Source: an uncultured Candidatus Altimarinota bacterium
GTDB lineage: Bacteria > Patescibacteriota > Gracilibacteria > BD1-5 > UBA6164
Assembly (NCBI GenBank): GCA_938015605.1
Contig: CALLPO010000143.1
Span: 1-11,553 of the forward strand
Direction: 5' to 3'
Length of the DNA: 11,553 nucleotides
Positions 1 through 8,140 of this stretch are shown piece by piece (position 1 is the first letter of the stretch; every line of letters starts with the position of its first letter). Under the pieces are notes generated by a model that was given only the letters and a program-made list of their open reading frames with translations, ran no database searches and was not told the origin of the DNA. Made by a program: the position numbers and the translations under genes.

Positions 1-959
1 TTACCATTCCTAAGTTTTTTACTCGTTAATTGAATAATTACACTAAGAGTTTCAAATACAAACAGAGCTCATACCACAAAAAGAATAAATACAGTATTAG
101 TAAGCATAGCCATAATTCATAAATTAGCTCACAGGGCTAAACTTCACATATCTCACATATAAAATTTAGCAGGCTTTATATTAAACCATAAAAAAGCCAT
201 TAGTGCTCATGCAATTGAAAAACAAAGAGTTGAAAGAAGAAAAAGCTGTTGATCATATGTTATATATCAATATACAACATAAGAAAATAATAGTAGTCAT
301 CATGCTAATCAATCAAGTCCATCTGAAATATTTACACTATTAGAAAATCAAACAATCATTAATATGAAGATTGGAATAAAAAATAGTCCAATATTTAATG
401 TTCAAAATGGTGTATTGAATGCAGTAATTAAATCTGAAGTAACATTACTTACAATACGAAAGCTTCAATCAATAAAACTTATATCAATCCCTCATCAAAG
501 TTTAAAATAAAACCATAAAGCTCAGAGTGTTGAAAATAGTATTAACCAAAACATTTTAAATCTCCCTGAAAGTCATTTAGTTCTTCAAATTCATTTAATA
601 TTCATGAAATCATCAATAGCTCAAAGAATTCATACAGTTCAAAGTGTAAATAAACTCAAATATGTTTCTTTTCTATTAAGAAGGGAGTTATCAATTATTC
701 ACATTCATTGAAGAATCATTGAGACAAGTACCATAAAAAATACTGCTCCTAGAATTATTCCTCATCACATAGTTGGTGTTCAAGCCTTTTTTTTATGAAG
801 TTTAAAAAACTCTGTTGCTTTTCATGCAAGTGCATTTTCTCTAATTTGTTTTCAGAGTTTAAACTCCTTTAGCATATTAATATAAAATGGTGCTGCAACA
901 AATCAAACAAGAAATGTTGCCACACCAAATGCAAATATTGATATTAAATGTGAATTCAT
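1..959 (-). CDS. mraY: Phospho-N-acetylmuramoyl-pentapeptide-transferase (MraY), 3' end cut by window edge
   Basis: Integral membrane enzyme that transfers phospho-MurNAc-pentapeptide from UDP to undecaprenyl phosphate, making lipid I for peptidoglycan. The 319 visible residues carry the family signature in order: AGTPTMGGG near residue 66, IDDF with the catalytic-site aspartates D116 and D117, NKGLSGR-like KGLSGR after it, NISDGLDGLAG at 210-220 and YMGDMGS around D270. Many hydrophobic segments fit the roughly ten-helix fold. About 40 residues, including the HHHFE motif, lie beyond position 1. Several invariant glycines (for example G217 and G220) are encoded by TGA, which confirms the recoding. 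The ATG at 959 is the first start after an in-frame stop at 969-971. No Shine-Dalgarno sequence precedes it. The gene is divergent from the membrane protein at 1124. Identification is very secure. Confidence 0.96.
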
Positions 960-1123
960 AATAAAAGAGTTAATCACAGATTGTCAATTAAATAATATAC
1001 TCTGAAGGAAAACAGAATATAAAAATCTAGAGTAGCTTATAAAAATATTGATTTTTGTAAAGATTTTTGTTGTAAAAATAGCAAAAATAAGTATTATCAG
1101 AAAAATATCACTTTCTCTTAAAT
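960..1123. other. Divergent intergenic spacer between mraY and the membrane protein
   Basis: This 164-bp AT-rich spacer must hold the promoters of two divergent genes. I see no convincing -35/-10 pair for either direction. A consensus TTGACA occurs on the minus strand at 987-982, but its matching -10 would overlap the mraY start codon. No RNA gene or strong hairpin is visible. Confidence 0.5.
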
Positions 1124-3409
1124 ATGCTTGAAAAATTTTCTAAAATTCTTTATATATTCCTTAGTTCCCTTTTTGTATTATCTATAATAATATATATTTC
1201 TAAATGATGAATATATCTTGATACAAAGATCTTTTATATTCTATTTATATTAATACTACCATTCATTGAACTTTTTATTGAATCCACAAAAAAAAGTTTC
1301 ACATTTGCAAATCTATGACTTAGATACAAGGACAATGTTTATAAATATATCTGATTAGTATTACTTTCAATAGGTCTATACTTTTATAATATAGATATTG
1401 AATATATTTGAATTACTATTTTTCTGATATTTTCATTATTATTTAAAATAGATTCAAGGATTTCATTTGTATTAGCATTGTTATTACTTATCATTACTCC
1501 TTTATATTTAATAATCTGAGATAAAGAAATAGCTGAGAGGGTATCAATATTTGCTTATTATATGCTGATAATTTGAGTAATATTAGAAATAAAAAATCAA
1601 GTATTTCAAAATAAAGATAATATTAAAGAAAGTAGTGAGGAAATAGTTAAAGTAAATTCAGAAAATGAACTTACTTTTATGGATGAAATCTTAGCATTTG
1701 TTTGAACACAGATACAATGATTAAAATCAAAAGTCCTAAAAACAAAGAATAATATTTTAGAAGAAATCTGAGAATGAAAGGGTAATAAGAAAGAAATTCA
1801 GAAAAAGGTTATTTCACAAAAAGTTTCTCCTGCTCAACATGCTAAAGTCTTATTAAAAGCGACTAAACAGAATTTTTATGTAAAACTTTTTAACTATTTT
1901 TTGAAAAAAATAAAAGAAAATGTACTTTCAACTACACTTTTATTGTTTTGTTTAAGTACTATTTCAACACTTCTATTGCTATGATATGACTTCTTTGAAA
2001 TGGTAACTATATATTTATTTACTCTTCTAATATTATCATACTTATATTCAAAAAATCTTTGAGCAAAATATGACCTTAGAATTGCAAAAATACATAGTAT
2101 TAAAAGTATTTCAAAGAAAAAATTCTTAACTAAGGAAGTGACTATAGAAGATGCAGTACTAAATTCTGAAAATATATCACAAGAAGAGCTTGATAATATA
2201 AGTGTAGCAAGAAGTCAAGAAAATGTTACAATAACAAGAAAAAGAAATAGGTTCTTTATAAATAAAGCAATAATATTTGCTTCATTTTGACTTGTTATTT
2301 GATATTTTTTAATTGAATATTTTAAAATTAACACTCAAGGTGCTGGTATCTATATTGGAACATTTGCTTTATTCTTCCTTGCATACTATTTCACTTTTTC
2401 AGATTTAGACTCAAGACTTTGGACAAGGTCAAAAAGAACTGGAAAATACATGTGAACAAGCCTTGAAAATTTTAGTATAAAAGATTTTTTTATGAAACAT
2501 ATTTATATGCTTCTTAATATCATTCTTATACTTTCTATACTTGCAGTTTTATGATTTAAAACTTGAATATTTGCTGAGTGGTATAAAATGTATCAAGAAA
2601 AAGTTGGGTATGAAAATTGGGTTCTTACTCCTGAGGCTATTCTCAAAAATGAAGTTGATGAGAAGAAAAGATTATGAGAACTATTGAAACCTAAAATTGA
2701 TATTTATAGTCAAGAAGCAAAGATAAAAGAGGAAAATCAAATTGAAATACAAACAGAAATTAAAAATATTTCAGACATATATAAGTTTACTCAAACCTTA
2801 AGTGAGTGAACTATAAATGATGAAGTTGAAATTCTAGAATGATTTATGAGTAAATTAGGATATTTTGACAAAGAAGCTGATACAACTTTTGATACAGATA
2901 CAAAAGATGCTCTAACCAATTTATTAAAGACAGAATGTGGTTGGCCAGATACTACAAGATGAATCTTTGGGAACCTTGCTACTCAATGTTTATATACACT
3001 AGAAGTTGAAACTGAAGTAACTTGAACTCCTGAAGTTACTTGAGAAAATATTATTTCTCAACCAGATATAATTAGTAATGAAGCTCAAATAAATGATGTT
3101 ATTCCAACAGAAATAGCTCAGCCAGAAACAGTTGAGATAGTACAAAAAATCCCCGTAGCTCAATATCATACTTTTACTCAAAGCTTAAGTTTAGGTTCAA
3201 AAAATGATGAAGTTACAAGATTGGAAGAAATAATGATTAAATTAAACTATTTTGATGCAGATGCTGATAATCTTTTTGAAGAAAAGACAAAAGATGCTCT
3301 AACAAATTTACTAAAGACTGAATGTGATTGGCCAGAAACTACTAAATGAATTCTTTGAAATCAGGCAATGCAGTGTTTGTATAGTCTAGAAATTGAAGCT
3401 GATAGATAA
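1124..3409 (+). CDS. Large polytopic membrane protein with two C-terminal peptidoglycan-binding-like domains
   Basis: A 761-residue protein whose family I do not recognise. Hydrophobic segments at about 5-26, 33-53, 73-90, 93-108, 112-131, 139-155, 266-287, 291-308, 380-400, 406-425 and 456-477 suggest 11 membrane helices. Lysine-rich hydrophilic loops separate them at 160-265 and 310-378. The last 280 residues are hydrophilic and hold two copies (553-628 and 681-757) of a domain with the pattern FTQxLSxG...NDEVxxLE...KLxYFD...F...TKDAL, which resembles PG_binding_1 domains. Each copy also has a cysteine pair (TEC-W and QCLY) that could form a disulfide if exported. An acidic, threonine-rich linker joins the copies. 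A wall-anchored or wall-sensing role is inferred from this and from the neighbouring mraY. The ATG at 1124 follows an in-frame TAA at 1088. Tandem TGA-TGA codons give Gly28-Gly29. Confidence 0.85.
2780..3007 (+). repeat. First copy of the C-terminal peptidoglycan-binding-like repeat
   Basis: Encodes residues 553-628 of the membrane protein at 1124. It aligns over its whole length with 3164-3394, and the block KDALTNLLKTEC is identical in both. Cysteines lie at TEC-GWP and TQCLY. The match is also clear at DNA level around KDALTNLLKTEC, consistent with an intragenic duplication. Confidence 0.85.
3164..3394 (+). repeat. Second copy of the C-terminal peptidoglycan-binding-like repeat
   Basis: Encodes residues 681-757 and ends five codons before the stop. 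Compared with the first copy, the start (FTQSLSLGSKNDEV) looks closer to the usual domain pattern, in which LSLGS and the repeat L-x-x-L-G-Y are common. Differences are mostly conservative (D/E, R/K, F/L), which suggests both copies are under constraint. Confidence 0.85.
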
Positions 3410-3460
3410 ATAATAAGCTTTTACTCCTCACAGGGAACTTTCTTTTCAAAAAGAAAGGAA

Positions 3461-3466
3461 TATAAT
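3461..3466 (+). promoter_or_regulatory. Candidate -10 box of the glutaredoxin operon
   Basis: A perfect TATAAT lies 15 bp before the ATG at 3481. Transcription from it would start about 7-8 bases before the start codon, giving a nearly leaderless mRNA. No good -35 is present at 16-18 bp; the region is CTTTCT-like. In DNA this AT-rich a TATAAT can arise by chance, so this is tentative. Confidence 0.3.
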
Positions 3467-3480
3467 GTAATAATAATAAA

Positions 3481-3747
3481 ATGATAACAATAGTCAGTAG
3501 TAATATTTGTCCATACTGTAGTATGGCAAAACAACTCATAACAGAATTATGATTTGAATATACAGAGAAACAAGTTGGAATGTGAAGTCCTGAATTGATG
3601 GAGATAGTACAAAAGACTGGGCTTATGAGTGTCCCTCAAATTTTTGCATGAGATATATCTAAAGAGAACTTACTTGGATGATATGATGAAATAAACATGC
3701 TTAATCAGCAATGAAAATTAGTTGATATTTTTAATACAACAAAATAA
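3481..3747 (+). CDS. Glutaredoxin
   Basis: An 88-residue glutaredoxin, a thioredoxin-fold protein that reduces disulfides or mixed glutathione disulfides. It has the CPYC active site at residues 10-13, directly after the first beta strand (ITIVSSNICPYC), and the cis-proline motif SVPQIFAGD. LLGGYDE near the end matches the GG-D region that contacts glutathione in this family. Length is normal for a class I (dithiol) glutaredoxin. Five of its glycines are TGA codons, including the one in FAGD. It is the first gene of a tightly packed operon; its TAA stop shares one base with the next ATG. A likely partner is the cysteine-rich U32-like protein or the C39-like peptidase downstream, but this is inference. 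Whether the cell makes glutathione cannot be judged from here. Confidence 0.92.
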
Positions 3748-4151
3748 TGAATACAGTAGTTTGAACAATGACACTAGATTGAAATGATTTAGTTCCAGAT
3801 GAATTTGATTTTGATATAGTAGAATCTTTAGAAAAAAGTTGAAATAAAACTTTTTATTTTTTCTGAGAGACTGAATGTAAAAGCTCTGAAGATTTTTTAA
3901 ATGAATCTAAGGGTTTTCTTTGAAACATCCTCCATTATGATATTTCAATATCAAGTGAAGAAAATGTTTTTTTAGACCCATTTGATTATGATGAATGAAT
4001 TTATGAAGTAGCTAGTTTTGAATGAGAACAAGTAACTTTTTGAGAAATTAAAAATAGATTCTGAGAAGTAAAGGAAGTTATGTCAATTAGAGAATGTGAG
4101 GTTTCAAAAAGATTTGGAACTAAAATTATTAGAGTAGATTTTGTTTACTAG
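3747..4151 (+). CDS. Acidic hypothetical protein in the glutaredoxin operon
   Basis: A 134-residue protein that I cannot assign to a family. It has no signal peptide and no membrane segment, so it is probably cytosolic. It is strongly acidic, with runs such as VPDEFDFDIVE and LDPFDYDEG, and has two cysteines (TECKS and RECEV). Nine of its eleven glycines are TGA. The ATG overlaps the TAA of the glutaredoxin by one base (TAATG), which indicates translational coupling. The segment EIKNRFGEVKE loosely resembles REIKKRFGPES near residue 60 of the U32-like protein two genes downstream; this could be chance. The intact frame inside a compact operon makes it a real gene. Confidence 0.8.
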
Positions 4152-4159
4152 ACTTTTTT

Positions 4160-4735
4160 ATGAATTCAATAAAACCAAAATATATAGCACAAGTTCAAAA
4201 GCCCTATTTATGCAATGTGGCATGTTTAAACATGATCTTATATAGACAAGCAGGGATTATCTTTGAACAAGAAGAATTAGCTGAATTCTTCAATGTAAAA
4301 ATTCATCCAAGTTTAGTTTCATGTTTTACAAAAAAATTTGAAATTACTGATAAAATCAATGATGATGAATGACTCAAAACTATTGAAGAGGAAAAAAATA
4401 TTAATAATTTTTTTAAACAAAATTATATAGCTCTTCAGGCTCAATCATTCTATTTAGAAGATATTTTAGAACTATGAACTCTAGAAGAGTTTATTCAAAA
4501 AAATATAGTTCAAAATAATGACATGTGGGTTGAATATAAACTAGAATGACTTTTCCCATGAAACAAAGGAATACATGACTGACTTATTGAATCTATCTCT
4601 TGAAATGAAATAGTTATGATTAATCCGTGATATGATACTCCAAACAGATATACGTTTGATATAGATGTACTAGAAGAAGCTCTTTCAGATAAATTTGCAA
4701 GAGAAACAGGTATAGTTGTAATTTCTAAAAAGTAA
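4160..4735 (+). CDS. Stand-alone peptidase C39-like protein
   Basis: A 191-residue protein with the layout of papain-fold C39-like peptidases. The N-terminus reads QVQKPYLCNVACLNMIL, matching the family pattern Q...P..C..ACL.M with Cys18 as the probable nucleophile and Gln11 or Gln13 as the probable oxyanion residue. The C-terminal half has GIHDGLIE with His139, followed by VMINPGYD with Asn155-Pro156, matching the H...(D/N)P pattern of the other catalytic residues. C39 domains usually cleave double-glycine leaders as part of an ABC exporter; here there is no transporter, no membrane helix and no signal peptide. It may cleave a peptide, or act as a C39-like acyl or peptide-transfer enzyme. 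It starts 8 bp after the previous stop with no Shine-Dalgarno. Family call is moderately sure; substrate unknown. Confidence 0.65.
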
Positions 4736-4738
4736 ACT

Positions 4739-5809
4739 ATGAATCTTCATATACATTTGGGGACAAATTTAGAATATTTCGAATTACTCAATAAATGAAA
4801 ACTTTTATCTCAATGAAAAAAAGATAGAGATTTAGCTAGTTTTTTTATGGAAAATTTCCCTTGAGAACTAGCTGAAAGTATTTCTCCACAATATGAAGTA
4901 AACTTCATGTGAATTAGAGAAATAAAAAAAAGATTTTGACCAGAAAGCTTTAATAAAATTAGTTGAATATATTATTGAAGTGACAATTGTGAATACCTTT
5001 CGGTTTATAAACATGAAATAGTAAAAGCTATAGAGTTATTCAGAGAATTCAATAAAAACTTTCCTCCTCATGAAGTGAGAACTTTCACACTAGTAACTCC
5101 ATATGTATGAAATACTATGATGGAAAAATTAGAAGAAACACTTGAGTATTTAAATGAATTAAAAATTAAAAATCCAATAGAAGTAGTGGTGAATGATTTT
5201 GGAGTATTAAGATTACTTGAAAAGAAATATACAAATCTTAAGCCAGTATTTTGAAGAGTTATTCATAAAATTCTCAAAACTCCATTAATAGATACTTTTT
5301 GATATGAAGCTCATCCTGCTGGAGATAAAATTAGAAATAAGTCAGAACAAGAAAAATTAGCTCTTAGAGATGAAATAGTAAAATGGCAAATGAAATTTTA
5401 TAACTCTTCTGAAGTCAGTTTAGAGTTATTTCAAAATTTTCTCAAAAAATACTCAGTTGAAAGAGTTGCTCTTGATTATATGGAAAAAAGAGAAGAACTT
5501 TTTGATAATTCAAGATTCTGAGATATTGCAATAGATCTTTATTATCCATGGGCATTAATTTTCACAGGAAGATTGTGTGATACTTCTGCTATAGAAAACC
5601 CTTCAAGATGATATTATGCAACAGATGATATTTGTCCAAGAACCTGTAATAAATATGATGTTTCTTACAAGGTAAAAACTGTCTGATATAAAATGATTCA
5701 AAGATGAAATGCTTGATATAGAAGTGAACTCAATCTAGATTTCTTATCTGAGAATTTTGCAAAAAATAAAGCAAACCGTTTAGTGTTTGCTCCATTTATT
5801 AGTGTTTAG
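4739..5809 (+). CDS. U32/UbiV-like protein with probable Fe-S cysteines
   Basis: A 356-residue protein. Residues 115-245 look like a (beta/alpha) barrel of the U32 'peptidase' type: TLVTPYVGN, then EVVVNDFGVLRLL, then a GRVIHK strand and VERVALDY. The C-terminal part has FTGRLCDTS and DDICPRTCNKY, giving Cys280, Cys299 and Cys303, with Cys84 (SDNCEY) as a possible fourth. U32 members such as UbiU, UbiV, RlhA and TrhP are established to bind a 4Fe-4S cluster through four conserved cysteines, and several act in oxygen-independent hydroxylation. That this protein has a cluster or such activity is inference. Fifteen of its nineteen glycines are TGA. It follows the C39-like gene by 3 bp and ends the operon. 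The last 40 bases hold a terminator for the opposite strand. Confidence 0.6.
5761..5791 (-). terminator. Intrinsic terminator of the minus-strand operon, inside the U32-like gene
   Basis: A perfect 7-bp inverted repeat (AGCAAAC at 5770-5776, GTTTGCT at 5785-5791) with an 8-base loop. Read on the minus strand, the hairpin is followed by TTTATTTTTT, a U tract typical of Rho-independent terminators. It sits 20 bp beyond the stop of the small gene at 5811, within the last codons of the convergent U32-like gene. On the plus strand no T run follows, so it should work in one direction only. Confidence 0.6.
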
Positions 5810-5810
5810 A

Positions 5811-6116
5811 TTATTTAGACCATTGAACTAAATATGTTATCTCCTCTTCTCAAAGTGAGTCAACTAAATCATCAAGGCTAGCATATTTGTTGCCCTTTAT
5901 GGACTTATCGTAGCTTTTTTTTCATTCACTGCTCTTTTCTCTAAGAGTAATTTTCTTTTCTCATTGAAATACAACAACAGATTTATATCAGTTTGAAGAA
6001 AGCCTAGTGCATTCTAATATAGCTTGTATTTTTTTCACTGTCAAAATTATGTATTGCTCTCAAGTCTCAAGTGCCTTCACATTTCAAGGATAAAGATTTT
6101 GTTGTGTATTAACCAT
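5811..6116 (-). CDS. Small hypothetical protein
   Basis: A 101-residue protein with no match I can name. It has no signal peptide or membrane helix. The centre (EQYIILTVKKIQAILECTRL and SVVVFQGEKKITLRE) alternates charged and hydrophobic residues as in a small alpha/beta fold; the stretch 58-75 is lysine- and serine-rich; the end is acidic (LDDLVDSLGEEE). One cysteine is present. All but one or two glycines are TGA, as in the neighbours. It follows the exported coiled-coil gene by 16 bp on the same strand and is probably co-transcribed with it. Its stop is 1 bp from the stop of the convergent U32-like gene. The start ATG at 6116 has no Shine-Dalgarno. Confidence 0.72.
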
Positions 6117-6132
6117 AATATTTTAAAATATA

Positions 6133-6984
6133 TTATTCTGCTTTAAAATCACTTTCACTTATAATCAAATTCATTTTCTTTAGAACTTCTGTTCCTGTAT
6201 CAGGAATTACTACATAAGAATTTTTCGATATAACATCTTTGTTATTAATAAGAGCATCCATAACTGTTTTGTTGTAATTATTTAGATATTCATATTGCTT
6301 GATATATTGATTGATAAAAATCAAATGTGTTCTAGCATAATTGTATTCTCATTTTGCTCTTAAATACCAGTCAATATTTCTGTTAGTATTATCTGCATCA
6401 AAAGCTTTAAAATCAACATTAATTCTTGCTTTGATTTTATTAATCTTTTCAACACTTGCAGTCAGCTGAGTTTGAAGTTCAGTTTTTTTCTTTTGGAGCT
6501 CTTGTTTATTTGCAGTTGCCATTTTATATCTGTATCATAGTTGATCAATATACGCATCAAGTGTTTCTCTTTTATGGTTAGAACTTTGTAACATTCAGCT
6601 AACATCAGTTTTCATGATATTATAGTATTCACTAATATTTTGCATATGTTTACCAGCATTAGTAGCATCAGAATATTCTCTAGAAGCAACAACTTGAGAC
6701 ACACTTGCAACTCAAGTATATAAATTATTCACTCATCTTTGTTTAAACTTAGTTCAAACATTAGTAGTTAAAGCTACTCACACATTTGCTAAGATTTGAG
6801 TATCTGAATTTTTAAATTTATATTTATTATTGTTTCAAGTATCTGAAAAGTTTTGTACTTCTGTCATTTCAGAAGGCTTTGTAGTAAGTTCACCTTCATT
6901 TAAAGCACCATAAGTAAAATGGATAGCCACAGCAAAAAGCAAAGACAGAATTGTAATTTTTAGAATTTGTATTAAAATTTTCAT
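6133..6984 (-). CDS. Exported coiled-coil protein of unknown function
   Basis: A 283-residue protein with an N-terminal signal peptide: MKIL, a hydrophobic stretch to about residue 22, and a plausible cleavage site after FTYG at 26. The mature part is helical and low in cysteine. Residues about 136-190 (repeated Q, K, E and L, as in QELQKKKTELQTQL) look like a coiled coil. A tyrosine-rich segment follows (YIKQYEYLNNYNK). I recognise no enzyme motif. An upstream in-frame ATG at 7029 would add 15 residues, but it would leave only 10 bp to the divergent gene at 7040 and put a basic tail before the signal peptide; I prefer 6984. It may be a structural or surface protein acting near the divergent secreted amidase. 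No family assigned. Confidence 0.78.
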
Positions 6985-7039
6985 AGATAAAAATCTTTTT
7001 AAATATAGTATATATCTATATTCTAACATAAAAAATAAT
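6985..7039. promoter_or_regulatory. Divergent spacer with the promoters of the coiled-coil and amidase genes
   Basis: Only 55 bp separate the preferred start at 6984 from the amidase start at 7040, and both directions must be driven from here or from inside the genes. The stretch is almost pure A/T (TATAGTATATATCTATATT), with several possible -10 boxes on either strand, so I cannot choose one. A small palindrome AGATAAAAATCT (6985-6996) touches the minus-strand start codon. Shared control of the two exported products is plausible. Confidence 0.4.
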
Positions 7040-8140
7040 ATGAGTAAAATTTTAAGCTTATTTTTTAGTATATCATTGCTCTTACTTTCTACTAATCTGG
7101 TAAGTGCTAACAGTAACCTAAAAATTATTTCAAGAGATCAGTGGTGAGCTGATGAACAATATAGATACTGGAATTCAACATACTGGACAGATATCTTTAA
7201 GAAAAGAGCTGCAAATTCATTAGCTGCAAATAAAAGATGGGCAAGTTATTCAGAAGAAAAAAAAGATTCACTTACTGCAAAAAGTAAAATCAGTAGTGCA
7301 AAAACTAACAAAATGAATGCATATTTAACTAATAATTTTTATGAAGATATAAAAATCACTGATACACAAAGATATGATTGAGAAAACAAACTTGCATGGC
7401 AATATTCAAGAACTAATTATGTAAAAAATATTGTAATTCACCACACTGAATCTGACTATAAAAGTTCAGCACAATGAATCAAAGATATCTATAGATATCA
7501 CTCTATTAATAAACAGTGGTGAGACATTGGATACCACTATATTATTTGATATGATGGTGAAGTCTATGAGTGACGTGCTTGATGAGATTATGTAATTGCC
7601 TCTCATGATACTTGGAATAATAGATCAACAGTATGAATTTCAATCATGTGAAATTATAATGATGAGCATCTTAACACTACTCAATATAATTCTCTTAAAA
7701 AATTAGTTTCCCACCTTACTAAAACATACTGAATAGACCTTAATACTAAAGTTCCCTATCATAAAGAATGTTTCTGAACAAACTGTAAAAACTGATTAGA
7801 CACAACCTACTATTACCCTATTGTTGGTCATCAAGATGGGAAAGCTACTTCTTGTCCATGAGAACATGTGTATGAAGAAACTATTCCAAGATTATTAAAA
7901 GAACTTAAAGCTGAAACTTACTGATACAAAAAAATTAGCTACACAGAAATTACAGCACAAAAAAAAGCATATACAACTAAGATAAATGCTCTAAATTGGA
8001 TAATTATTAAAAAAAAAATATCAAATTTCTCTCCTGAGTGAAAAGAAAAACTTATTCAAAAATTAAACAATCTACTCTCTTATGAAATAGATTGGAAGAA
8101 AGAGATTTTGTATAGAAGATTATTGGAAGAGATAAATTAA
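7040..8140 (+). CDS. Secreted N-acetylmuramoyl-L-alanine amidase, PGRP/amidase_2 type
   Basis: Zinc amidase that cuts the bond between MurNAc and L-alanine in peptidoglycan. The 366-residue protein has a signal peptide (about 1-23, ending LVSANS) and the PGRP opening ISRDQWGAD at 30-38. The amidase core has VIHHT (His134/His135), DIGYHYIIGYDGEVYEGR at 162-179, VGISIMGNY, and GHQD...SCPG with His264 and Cys272. One His of the HH pair, His264 and Cys272 are the expected zinc ligands. Sixteen of twenty glycines are TGA, many at invariant positions, and TGA-TGA encodes Gly181-Gly182. About 95 residues rich in K, S and A separate WGAD from VIHHT, more than is usual, and about 75 helical residues follow the domain. 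It could remodel the cell's own wall or attack another cell's. It is divergent from the exported coiled-coil gene. Confidence 0.94.
8057..8094 (-). terminator. Probable terminator of the phosphoesterase gene, inside the amidase gene
   Basis: CAATCTA at 8068-8074 and TAGATTG at 8088-8094 form a perfect 7-bp stem with a 13-base loop. On the minus strand the stem is followed by TTTAATTTTTG. It lies about 43 bp beyond the phosphoesterase stop and within the last codons of the convergent amidase. The stem is AT-rich (two G-C pairs), so the call is only moderate. Confidence 0.42.

Noticed and set aside
957..987. TTGACA (987-982) with TATTAT (963-958) on the minus strand as the mraY promoter.
   Set aside because: The -10 would overlap the start codon, so transcription would begin inside the gene and no other in-frame ATG lies near the N-terminus. 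Probably chance, unless mraY starts elsewhere.
3438..3457. Perfect 9-bp inverted repeat (CTTTCTTTT / AAAAGAAAG) as a terminator after the large membrane protein.
   Set aside because: The loop is only 2 bases, the stem has just two G-C pairs, and no T run follows on the plus strand. More likely a purine/pyrimidine tract.
4160..5809. A RiPP or bacteriocin export cluster based on the C39-like gene.
   Set aside because: There is no ABC transporter and no precursor with a recognisable double-glycine leader in the window.
5874..5917. AAGGCTA ... TAGCTTT followed by a T run as the plus-strand terminator of the glutaredoxin operon.
   Set aside because: The loop is 30 bases and one pair is G-U; too weak to call, although its position 65 bp past the stop is suitable.
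6985..7029. Upstream start at 7029 for the exported coiled-coil protein.
   Set aside because: It leaves 10 bp to the divergent gene and adds 15 residues before a signal peptide that already starts well at 6984.
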